Positions 1 through 11,700 of a stretch of DNA of 64,000 nucleotides are shown piece by piece. How positions within the stretch are numbered: position 1 is the stretch's first letter; every line of letters begins with the position of its first letter. The notes under the pieces are model-generated. The model was not told where the DNA came from. It searched no databases and saw only the letters and a program-made list of their open reading frames with translations. The position numbers and the translations under genes are program-made. This DNA is from Rallus limicola (taxonomy: Eukaryota > Chordata > Aves > Gruiformes > Rallidae): assembly GCA_022605955.1 (NCBI GenBank), contig JAKCOZ010000007.1, positions 13,459,501-13,523,500 of the forward strand. The letters run 5' to 3'.

Positions 1-1689
1 TGTAGTTTTGTACTCACCTCACTTCTGTGCTCCAGACACCATCCCAGAGCCTGCCAGAAGCTTCACAGTATGTCACACAGAGAGAGTAATGAGACACACC
101 GCCCTTAATGAGATTTAATTTTTGCATGCCCAAAAAGGGGAGCCACTTGTAGGCGCACAGTCCTGCAGGGCCATCATCAGATGGGGTTTTATCCAGCTCA
201 GAAGAACTCGACCAACACGTCCTTTCCTCTGTGAAGAAAATGCTGGTAGACATTTTGCTTAACGTTTGGAAGAGGGGTGTCTTACATGGTAATGCTGGAT
301 TGCACACTGGTACACAGATCCATGGCTGCTACTCAGGGATTAACTGTCCTCCCAGGGTGGGGTTTTTTCTCTTTTGCTTCATTTACTAATTTAACTATAA
401 TAATCTTTAAAAAAAGTTAATACCGTAAAATAAGGACTCTATCACATAACTATGAAAATAGCAGTGATCGATGTTCCTATTCAAGTGTCTATAGAATTAT
501 TTGCTTTCTTTAACACAGTAAGCATACAAGACTTCAGACCATTAGTTTGATTCAAATTGTATCATCAGTCCAAAGCATTAGTTTTCTGAAAATTCCATGC
601 CTCAGCTTGGCCTGGGGGCTTCTTGGAGATTTAGTCCCTGAAGGACAAACAATATTCAAAGCAGTAGAGAGGTTATCTGAGGCTGGGAAATGTTGTCAGA
701 GGGGTAAAAGCCTTATAAACTGCCTGTTAGAAGGAACAAATCATGCTTCACGTGCGATTACACCACTTGTGACTCAGCTGACTCAAGGAACAAGACTGCA
801 TCCAAACTGCAGACTGAACCAAATTCCCATTTAGTTGAAGGACAAAAATTAAGTTATAATAAAAATACTGCAGTGTGATCCCCCTCCCCTCAATCTGTTC
901 TACAGATCTATGTTATTTATGTATTTGACACTGGGTGTTCTCAGCTATGCCAATATTGTTCTCAAAGGACAAGGCACATTTTTTGATAAGTAACTGCAAA
1001 AGGTCAGTACATCAGCTATGAATTTTAACCATGAGGTAAGAATGCAACTTGACGAAATGACATTCTGTTTACCAGAGATCAACTGTCTTAGATTTATTTC
1101 ATCACAGGTGTGATACAATTACAAGCCCGTGCATTTCATAGAAGTCTGAACTTAAAACTGTTATGGAACAAAATCTTAAATAAAGCATATACATAAGTTC
1201 CTGGGTATTCAAGTAGACTGGTTAGTCTGGAGGAATATTATTTGCAACATATGGGCAGAAGCATTGACATTTTCACATGACAATTTCTCTTTTTCTCCTC
1301 CACTCCACACCTTCTGAAAATAAATCATAGTTGAATAACTCCACAGATTAAGCACTAGACATAGGCTCATAGTGGAATCCAGAATTTCCCTCTTCTTTGT
1401 CTACAGATTTATAGTATATGTTTTTATACTGTTATTAAAAAATAAAATAGGCTACATTTTAAAAATGTAGCCGGTACAACTACTGTGAAAAATGTCATTT
1501 ATCAGTTTAATTTGCTGACAACATTAATATCTGTCTGTTTAAACTCTTTAACATTACAAGGTAATTCTTATAACTCCTCAACGCTGTTGAATATTAATGC
1601 CTCTCGTAGAAAAGTTAGGTATTTCTATGTAATGAAACTGCTGAAGGAATCAAAGACAGCCTGCAACAGATTAACAACAGGAAGCAAAT
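1..1689. other. Region downstream of RB1CC1; no gene identified
   Basis: This is AT-rich sequence past the main poly(A) site. It holds a perfect 23-bp palindrome (1450-1472), a possible distal poly(A) hexamer (1098-1093), and a minus-strand open frame ending at a donor-like GTGAGT (17-12). I cannot name a protein or repeat here. Confidence 0.5.
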
Positions 1690-1800
1690 ACCATAGATAG
1701 TATTTAAAAGGCACACAGATACTTCAAACACATACAGTTTCAAATCTTTATTGTTTTAAAATTCTACATGTCTTTTACAATTACAATAATTTGTTACTTA
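1690..1800 (-). terminator. RB1CC1 cleavage/polyadenylation site
   Basis: Reading the minus strand, several TGTA motifs (CFIm-type sites, about 1790-1765) precede AATAAA at 1752-1747. About 15-30 nt further on is a GT-rich stretch (TGTATGTGTTTGAAG, then TCTGTGTG). This upstream element, hexamer and downstream element arrangement is the textbook order, so cleavage is expected near 1735-1725. A weaker distal candidate AATAAA is at 1098-1093. Confidence 0.75.
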
Positions 1801-2655
1801 AATGACTCTCGTATGGTTAATGTACAATGAGTTTTTTCCTGAAACTCAACCATGAAATACAATTTCATCAATATGATTTTTCTAAATAGATTAATACGAG
1901 ATTTCTGTTTTGCTGGGAAGAACAAGTGCTTCTTCTACTTGGAACAAACAGCACAGGTGTCCTTCCCTTCAGAACCTGCGATCAATCCATCGAAAGTGCT
2001 TTTGAAGATTGCAGATCTAACTGACCGATTCTCAAAATCGGTCTATCAAATGACAAGGTTTTCTTCTTTTTTTTTTCTTTTTTTTTTTAACATTAAAGAG
2101 CATTTTCATGTAATGAAACAAGTTGCAGTAGTTATTTTTATTCATCTACTGAGGCAAACTCATGTTGAAGAAAAATTATATGATTATCTGCATGCAATGA
2201 ACACTCCTCTTTAAATAGTTGATGAACTTTACACATATAAAGAACCTGTTAAAGAGTGCAAGTACTTTGATAATGATTTCACAAAAGGACGTATGCTGGT
2301 AATAATGGCAACTAACATTTAACATCTAAATACAAGCTAATGTATATTTAACAGGCAATTAACATGGCTCACAAACCATGTTTCATGTGGCTGCCCTCTG
2401 AGAAAATGAACTCATTTGGTCCACACTCCTAAAGTTACCTGGGTAAAAAATTGGAACAGTTAGGGCCAGAGTTTCTGATGAAATTCTTTTTTTTTCTAAA
2501 ATGTGACCTGTTAAAAAGTAAAAGCAGTACATCAATGACGTATCTTGTCACATGACCTCAGTATAAAAAGATGGCCTGGTATTTGGAGCGATGAACGAGC
2601 ACTGAAGGACAAGTCAAAAAAGAATGGAGACAGAACAAACTAAAATTTTGTTGTG
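1730..2655 (-). other. RB1CC1: RB1CC1 3'UTR (main form)
   Basis: The 3'UTR spans roughly 925 nt from the stop codon to the poly(A) signal at 1752-1747. It is AT-rich, with a long T/C tract on the plus strand (2059-2090) that is A/G-rich in the RNA. It contains an 8-bp perfect hairpin (2023-2043). A proximal AATAAA at 2142-2137 could give a shorter form. The 3' boundary is inferred from signals only. Confidence 0.75.
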
Positions 2656-2733
2656 TTATACTTTCTTGTTCCATGGTACTGCTTTCACTCTGTAGAATTT
2701 TGTACCCAAAGGAACTTTGAATCTGTTTTGTGC
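2656..2733 (-). CDS. RB1CC1: RB1CC1 coding exon 22, C terminus and stop (residues 1570-1594)
   Basis: The exon reads [20 protein letters not shown], then WNKKV and TAA. Arg1573 and Phe1574 fall at the same numbers as in human FIP200, where they line the pocket for receptor FIR/LIR-type motifs. The residue before the final Trp is Pro, where I recall Ser in human. The exon continues as 3'UTR below 2656. Confidence 0.97.
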   Translation of the reverse strand, partial: AQNRFKVPLGTKFYRVKAVPWNKKV

Positions 2734-5700
2734 CTAAATAAAACAAACAAACAAGAGATTACATTAGAAAGATGGGATTATTCCTCTGTTTTTTGTTTTC
2801 AAGCAGAAATGGATTTCTCCCCCAAAATACCTACACAGCCTTTTGGAGCCTGCTTGTTTACTCTTTCTCCCCCACCCCCAAAGTTCCCCTTCTCTTGCTA
2901 TTAACTGACTGAAAATCAGATTAGGAGTGGCAGAACTTTTTCACCACCCTTATTATGCAGAAAACACTTTTCACAGTTTTTACAAGCATTAAAACTTACT
3001 GTCTTCGCTATTAATTTTATCAGAGGACTTTCCATTCCTATTTTCTTACCTTTTTTGCCTGGCAATATTCTTTTTCCATCACTTTTCCTAGCACCCAAGG
3101 TCTCCTAGATGCACCCGAAGCTAAAGAGATAATATATTTATTATTTTCCATAATCAACAACAGGTTACAGGGTATTACAGATTATTTGCTAAATTGTTTC
3201 ATTGAAAGCACAAATTCTTAAAAAAAACCCCAAAGCAAACTAACAAAAACTAAATAACTTCAGATTTCAAGAGATACTTTTGTTTTAAAAATTGACATTA
3301 GAGAAAAACAAAAGCCAATCAAAACTGACATTAATTTAATGATTCCAAATTATTCTAGTCAACTCAGCTTGGCATTTTGGTCTTATTTAAGGTTAAAATT
3401 TCTTAAAGTATTTCAAAGGATAGAAAGTCTTCTACTCAGCTATTAATATTGTCCTTACTGAAACGTTTTATTATTTTTCTGTATTATTCATGGAAATCAG
3501 TTACCCATAAATAATAATTCTAAAGCCCTAGAAGTCTGCTAGTTTTGGTTGCAGTCTGAGAGTACCTGATACTGTTCGGAAAGGAGGAAAGTGAAAAGCC
3601 TCAATGATTAACTGAGGGATCAAAAGAGCAGCAGTGGGCACAAGCCCACTTGCAGCTTGCATCCGTTTCCGTAACACTAGAGAAATGTGTATTTGTCTGG
3701 TATCACAAGAAATTGCATCCATTTTACTAGATATGCTCACTTGTAATTATCACTAATCACAGCATGAAGAAAACATCAAATCTTACAGAAGGAACACCTC
3801 ACTCATGCTCTGCATAATACTCAAATCAAGGCTTTTGTAAGCATGACTATTTCTGACAACCTGTGTCTAGTGACTCGAACATGAGTCATTCAAGAACCAG
3901 AGTTTGAAGTTTTACTCTTTCTCCTCAACCAATTTCAGTGTTATCACAGAATTTTAAGTGCTCTTACAATCCTGACTCGTGTCAAACAGCGTGGCCAGCA
4001 CGACAGGGGAAGGGGTCTTAACCCTGGACTTAGCACTGGTGAGGCCGCACCTTGAGCGATGTGTTCAGTTTTAGGCCCCTTGCTACAAGAAGGATATTGA
4101 GGTGCTGCAGTGTGTCCAGAGAAGGGCAATGAAACTGGTGAAGGGTCTATAGCACAAGTCTTATGAGGAGCAGCTGAGGAAACTAGGGTGGTTTGGTGTG
4201 GAAAAAAAGGAGCTTGAGGGGAGATCTTATTGCTCTCTATAGCCCCCTGAAAGGAGGTTGAAGTCAGGCGAGGTGCCAGCTCTTCTCCCAAGTAATAAGA
4301 GATAGGACAAGAGGAAATGGCTTCAAGTTGAGGAGGTTTAGATTGGGTATTAGGAAAACTTCTTCACCAAAAGGGTTGTAAATCATTGGAACAGGCTGCC
4401 CAGGGAAGCGGTTGAGTCACCATCCCTGAAAGTATCTAAGAGACATGCAGATGTGGGGCTTAGGGACATGCTGAATCATAGGGCTTGATGACTGTAAAGG
4501 CCTCTTCCAACCAAAATGATTCTATGATTTAGAGGCAAGATTTTGGCAGCCCTTACAACAATAATTTGCAGTACCTAGTTCCAACGCCGATTTTAAGCTA
4601 ATCACAAACACCACCAGTTTTCTGGGTTTATTTTTCCCTACCTCCCTGATGCAGAAATAGAATCAAGTCAAGGGTTCCTGAAGTACTGAGCTCAAGACAG
4701 ATGTGTTCCTAAAGCAAATAGTAAGTCTTCGTGTTTGTTTCATGTGCAGTTCTCTCAAATTTGAGATGAACTCTAGTTAGCAAGTGGTAAGGAACAGAGA
4801 GAACCAAGTCCATAGGAAAGCAGGTCAGTGGATCGGACACAAACTGAGAAATGTTTTACCTTATATATGTAAAACAACAGTAATAAAATCAATCATATTT
4901 CAGTTATGTACATGCTACTAATGTCATTGTCCAGAAAGTATTACTTCTGAGGCAGGTGGTTCTTCCTGTACTGTTTGGGAGAACACACATGGTATGGCCT
5001 TCAGCAGTCTCAGAATTCAGTTAGAGCCTGGTGGTCTTCTACAAACCACACAATTATTTCAGAGCTATTATCTTTCATCATAACTGAAACCTACAGTGAG
5101 TCTGCTCATTGAAGGTAAGCTGAAAGCTTCTGACATGCAAGACGACACAGAAAATTTTACTGATAAACTAGATATAATACAAAATTTCCTTTGGATGGAT
5201 GGTTCCACAACACTGCTGGGTGTACAGGTAGGTTTGCAAAAAATGTTATGTGTGACAGTTGAAAGATATTTATATGCACCTATTTCATGTAGCACACAGT
5301 TCAGTGCAAAGCACTCTTATTTTTCCTCATTTCAAAAAGTTTAAAACTTTGATTTAAATTTAACTAAGTTTACACATCTGGCAAAACCAGCCAACAAATA
5401 ACATGAAAATTAAGGAAGGAAAAAAGCAAATGTGCTATCAACCTGAACATGCACAAAACATACAGAAACTTCTCTGAAAACTGATGAGCCCTGCTAAACA
5501 CCTTTTAAACCCTGTGTGTGTGTAATCAGCAAAAACAGTGCTGGCAAATCACTGTTTACTGTGGTCTACATTTTATTTTGAACATGTATTTGGGCTCATA
5601 AATTCCAGTAACTTTGTGGAAGACAAGGTACAAAGAGAGCAAATTTTATCCAAAGATAACAGTCAAAAAACATGCTAAAATCAGGTATTAAAAGTAAGAA

Positions 5701-8700
5701 CTGAGCATGCAGTTTTGAAAGAAATGTTACCTTAAGTTTTGTATTTACTTTCCTCATCAATAAAGACATTGAAAACAATTCCAGACAAGAACAGGCCTAA
5801 GTCCTACACAGTTATATATTATTATTCATGCTACTGAATATTTAAGCAGCCTGATGGAAATGCTTTTCCCATAGACATGTTATCATGTGTGTACAAACTT
5901 GGCTTTTTTTTGTTTACTGACTACTTTGAAGATACAGATATTTTCCCTATTTTTCCAAGATATTAACAGCTAAATATTTTTTTTATTTAAGATGCTCTGC
6001 CTTGAAAAATGTTTAGCATCAAAATGAACAGCAAAAGCTACAAAGATTGTTGACAGCTATCTATACTACGTGTTTCTTATACTTCTCACACAAGTAGTTG
6101 TAAAATTGCTTACTGTTAGAAAGTTTAGAGTATTATTTGTAGGGGAGATAATAACAGGAATTAATCTGACACTTACCACACTCACCTGGTTTGAGATCCA
6201 GTGCAGCAAGAGATTCTGAGTGCAAGAAATACAAGGTTGGACTAACAGTAAACAACACGTAGTTGTCATGTCTTTCGTCCAAGATGATGAGAACCAAATC
6301 GCCAACCTGAAAACTGAGAGAAAAAAAAAAAAAAAAATCAAGATACTGAACAACTACATTAATTTCATCATCATTTTCCCAAGTACTGCAGAGAATGAGA
6401 CCTCACTCAACAGCAGAACAGACATTTCTATTTGTTACTGCAAGTCAATAAGACACTACCTTTTAAAAAGAAGTGTTTTGAAGTGTTTTTCTATGTACAT
6501 CAGCTCAAATTTTTTTTTCCTCAAAAGAACTTAATGGTTTTACTTTAAAATATAAGCAGAAGCACTTGAAATACTATCATTTAAATATTTTTATTCACCA
6601 ACATTGTTGGTAATAATCACTGTATCAGTGTTAAACACTCTTTTTTTGTGTTTTAAGTTTCAGCCAATTTAAACACAGCAAAATACATCAAAACATTTAT
6701 CTAGCTATTCAATCCTAAAATTTTAAGCACACGGGACAAAGAAGGGATGAAATGTACATCCTTATCAAGGGGGGGGGATGGCATTTGTTTTCCCAAATCA
6801 CCATTACACATGATGGAGCTCTGCTTTCCTGGGGATGGCTGAATACCTACCTGCCCATGGGAAGCGGTGGATCAATTCCTTAGTTTACTTGCACTTGCTG
6901 CTTTTGCTTTACCTATCTCAACCCAGTTTTCTCATATTTACTTTTCCAGTTCTCTCCCCAATCCCTCTGGGGGAGGGTGAGCAAGCAGCTGCATAGTATT
7001 TGGCTGCAGGATCAGGTTAAAGCACAAGAAGCACTCATACTCAGGGTGAACAAGATTACTTCTACTTTTTCTTAGCATGATTTCAAAAAAGCTACAGGTA
7101 AACACAAATAATCTAGAAGAAAACTGTGAGGATTCTATATATCTCATAAGGTATTACCCTTATGAATCACATCAAGAAAAGAACTGAATTCAAAGAATTC
7201 AAGAAAACTGGCAACATACAGAATTCAGAAAGGCCTTGTCACTCACCTTCCCCCCCAACCCCCCTCCCCAAAAAAAAAAAAGGATGGAGAGGTGCGGTTA
7301 GAAAAATTGATTTATACCCAAACTGGGATGGTCCAATGTAACAACTAAACTAGAGGTTACCTATACACCTTTTCATCACAGAGCAAGAACACAGTAATTG
7401 TTACACTAACTACATACTTACCCATCTGTTTATATGGGGAAAAAAATAATCACATGTACTTACTCTCTAATTGCTATTTTTTCAGAATGTCTTGAGGATA
7501 CTGATGACATGCTCTGGGACATCTATAAAAAACGAGAAGAGTTATAAAGCACTGGCAAACTATGATGAAATGTACATTGCAGGTTACAATGTGATTAAGA
7601 TAAATAGAATCACAGAATGGTCTGGGTTGGAAGGGACCCCAAGGATCAGAGAGTTTCAACCCCCCCTGCCACAGGCAGGGCCAACAACCTCCAGGCTTAG
7701 ATCTAGATGAGGTTTCCCAGAGCCCCATCCAACCTGACCTTGAACACCCCCAGGGACAGGGCATCCACCACCTCTCTGGGCAGCCTGTTCCAGCACCTCA
7801 CCACTCTCTCTGTAAAAAAACTTCCCCCTAATATCTAATCTAAACCTTCCCTCCTTTAGCTTTAGTCCATTCCCCCTTGTGCTGCCATTGTCTACCCTTT
7901 TAAAAAGTTGATTCCTCTCCTATTTTTAAGCTCCCTGCAGGTACTGGAAGGCTGCAATAAGATCCCCCAGATAAGGATAAAGTTGTCAATAAAAGGAGAA
8001 GAATTCATGGTATAGGAATCAAGGGAACTCTTTTTCCGTCCCATTGACATTAACTACTATTTGTAGCAAATTAATGTTTAAGACTATGTCTGTTTGTATT
8101 TCCATTTACTAGGCAGAATTAAAATTTCACACCTTACAAAAGTGACAGGTGTGGTTTTCAAAAAAACCAATCTCTAAATTATTGCTAACACTCCTAATTG
8201 TGTGTTACTTAGTGTTTAGGCATATGGACTTTCTTGTAAACTGGCTTTCAGTGCTCAGGTAAAAAACTGAGCCATGGTGCCACCCCCTGTCCCAAGCCTG
8301 GATGGGCCATGTTCCTTGGAAAATGGTTGTTCTCTACAGTCCTGTGAAACATTTCCATGAGAAGACTGCTGAGGTACCTCTGAAAGGTTCCCTATTTGTC
8401 AGTTGTTTTAACACTGAAGATTTTTAAAATTAATAAAGACGCATTTTTAGATTTTTGCAAACATAACATGTGAGCTGTACTTAATTTAATCATGAGACTT
8501 AGAACATGCACTGCACAAATACTTACCAGTCTTTGATTCAATCTCTTATTTTCCTCCTCTTTCAACTGCAAAGTCTGAAAGAAAGCCTTATCTGATTAAC
8601 TAATAACTTTATGTAGTATAAACATTTTTTAAAAAGCTTTGATGACCAGACTACTTACATAATACACATGTTTATTACATCTTTCAGTTTTCAGACAATA

Positions 8701-11700
8701 TCAAAACATCTTTTGAACAGACATGTAAAAAAAAAGCTTAGCAATTACTGGAGTGCTACAAAACCCACTGCTAAGCTATGCTTATCTCCATGCTGAACAT
8801 TTCTACTGAAATAAGTATGTTTCAAGTCTAACATTCTACGTTTGTTAAGAGAAATCTATGAAAATTGTATAAAATTTCTCCTTAACTTTGAAAAACTTTT
8901 CACTGATAAAGCAGCAAAATAAATATAATATAGTACTATTTTGTAACTTCTAACCATGACAAAGCCTTTGTAAGCAGATGACAGAAAAAAGCACATAAAG
9001 GCTCCTAGTAAGAAACATGCAGCCACTTGAACCAAGCAGTGCTGCAATCCATTGAGAGAAAACACTCATGTTCTTTAAATCTCCACAGATTTTAGTCTAA
9101 ATGACCCTAGAAAGCTGAAAGCTAAGATACCTTTTTTTTTAATGGTTATATCTGAAAAGGCAGTGAAAAGGCAACTGCAACGGAGATAGATATGACTGGA
9201 CAACTTAAAAATTACTGGAATCCGAAAAAATTAAGGTTATGTATTTGGGAAAAGGGGGGATGTGACATATAAACTTAGAGTTCTAGCCTGTAGGACCTGT
9301 AGCTGCTGTAGGACCAATTTTTTCAGAAAATTCTAGCCAGTAGGACCTGTAGGACCGATTTTTTCAGAAAATTGTCATTTTAAGCACATTCATAACAAGT
9401 GTTATTTCCCTTTTTATAGAAGTAATACTGTCAAGACTGTAACGTGCTGCAGGTAGAATGAAAGTTATCTAAGTAACAGCAGCCCAAGAGCAGAAATTAC
9501 CTGTTTCCAAAAGAAACAGGTAAATCAATCTTATTTCCTGTCCAACTGCTTTAGATGCTTTAATCTGAAAACGTAATCAGAATTTTTTTTTGCTGTAGTA
9601 ATTCCCTAGATCAATGACCTGTTACTCCTAAGAAGAAATTTTACACCCAACTCACTCATACTGAAGTCTACATAAACAGAATAAACAAACTTTAAGCTAG
9701 GCCAAATATAACATTAATACTTATTTTGCACTGGGTTAGTACTTAAGCTGTACTGACCCAAAATAAGTACAGTGAAAAACCATTTCCTGGAGTAGTATTT
9801 ATAAGCAGGTACTATATTGCATAAGAGCAACCACAGCGCATCTTCATTCATATGTATAAATACTTAGTTGTAATGCTTAACCACACAATCTACTCACTCT
9901 TTCTAGCAACATTATCCTCTGCTTTTCTTCAGACATATGGATATTTTCACTACAAGAAAGAAGAAAATTGGTAGGTTAGAAAAGAATTCTTTTTTCACAA
10001 CCAAAAATTCTCTTTCCCACCCCCGCATCTTCACTCAGCGAAGACTGCCATGTATTTGCTAGTACACAGGGAACAGCACAGAAAGATACCTTAAGAATAA
10101 GTATCAACATTTCTGGCAGGTTTGGAGGGATTATTTTGTTTTCCCCCAGCTTTAAACCTAAGGACCTTCTTTGTTGCAACAAGCCAGTGAATTTTCAGTT
10201 GCTGATTAGTTCATAAAGACAGATGGGGCTATTTCTACATATAATGCATTGTTTTCAGCACGTCAGGACTAAAGATGTACAGCTCCAAATTCTTTGAAAG
10301 TTAACCCCTAACACACTGGTTCAGTTCTATGATGCTGTATTTTCCTAATCTATGCTCTGGGACTCTGGTGGAGAGACACTAATATAACTTCTCGATTGTC
10401 TCCACCTGTGATATAGGGGAACACTGGGGCATGACAGTATTAACATCCTAATAAGAAAATTTGAAGAGAGAATAATTCCTAATACAGTTAAAATATTTTT
10501 TGAAGGCAGATTAACAGAGAAGCAGCAACATATTTTGTAGTCCAAACTGATGTGGTTGGGGGAAAAATGGACAAGTTTTGTGGACATATAGTCCATTCAT
10601 CTAATCTGACAAAATATGCTATAAAACCAGGCAAAACACCGAGCAGAATTAACATTGCAATCAAGCCATGCTAATCATTACTTCGTTTCACTTAAAGGGC
10701 TGTTTAGGTCTCATGCAATAGGAAAGGCCAACAGAAACCTGAAATAATTTCTGCCTATTTATTACATGACTTTTAGTACAATGAGCCAAAATATTTTGTT
10801 CGTAGAATGGTTTGGGTTGGAAGGGGCCTCAGGGGCCATCTATTTCCAATCCCCTTGCCATGGGCTACAGGGATACTCTCTGCTAGACAAGGTTGCACAA
10901 AGCCCCCACCCAACCTGGCCTTGAACACTACCACAAAGAACAGTTCTCATGAATCAGCAAAAATAGACTAAGTTCTGGACTATTACGATTTTCTCTTTGC
11001 TTCTGCTACAGCAGAATGCCTTGGACAAAATGTCTTCTTGCTTTTTTTCCTGAATTCTCCCCCTGCAATCTGAAGGGATTTTCATACTGCACAGAGCATT
11101 GTAAAAGTTGAGTATCTTCTGCTAATGAGTCCATTTAATGTACACGTTCCACGTGCTATTTGTCTTAGCCTAATCAGAAAGTACAGGTAATAAAACCTTT
11201 CTACTGAAATAAGTATGTTTCAAGTCTAACATTCCACATTTGTTAAGAGAAATCTATGAAAATTGTATAAAACTTCACATACATCATCATTAGAAGCCCT
11301 TCACCTGGAGCAGTCTTTGCTATTCACAAACCTCAACAAAGTCAGTTTGAGTCCATTTAAGAACCAAGGCTCTGAACTTGATGTACATTTTCATGGAACT
11401 CAGCATTGAAAAAAAAAGACGAAAATACATTCGCAGTAGGCTGGATTTCTGTCAACCACCAACAGGACTGCTTAATACCAGTCAGAACTAAAGTTCAGAA
11501 GACTTCATAGTGCTTGTACTGAGAGCAGATCAGTGTCTATTGCTTTACAGGTAGACTCTTAGTAGACAAGATATTAGACACCAATATCAAAATGCATTGA
11601 TCTTGTAGAGCAACCAAAACAGTGAATATAGTGAAGCTGATGACTGCAACAAAACCCTATTAAGTGGCTTCTGATCCAACCCAAAGCATTCTATGAACTC

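Larger units (their letters stand above)
8575..9897 (-). other. RB1CC1 intron 17 (1.3 kb), several small structures
   Basis: The intron contains one copy of a 75-bp direct repeat (8800-8874), a tandem duplication (9281-9371), a perfect 11-bp hairpin (9497-9523) and a longer interrupted hairpin (9718-9769). No transposon class is recognised. Confidence 0.85.

Noticed and set aside
1..1689. Neighbouring gene ALKAL1 (FAM150A), expected in the broader region by mammalian synteny
   Set aside because: No segment resembles its conserved C-terminal cysteine region; the gene probably lies outside the window.
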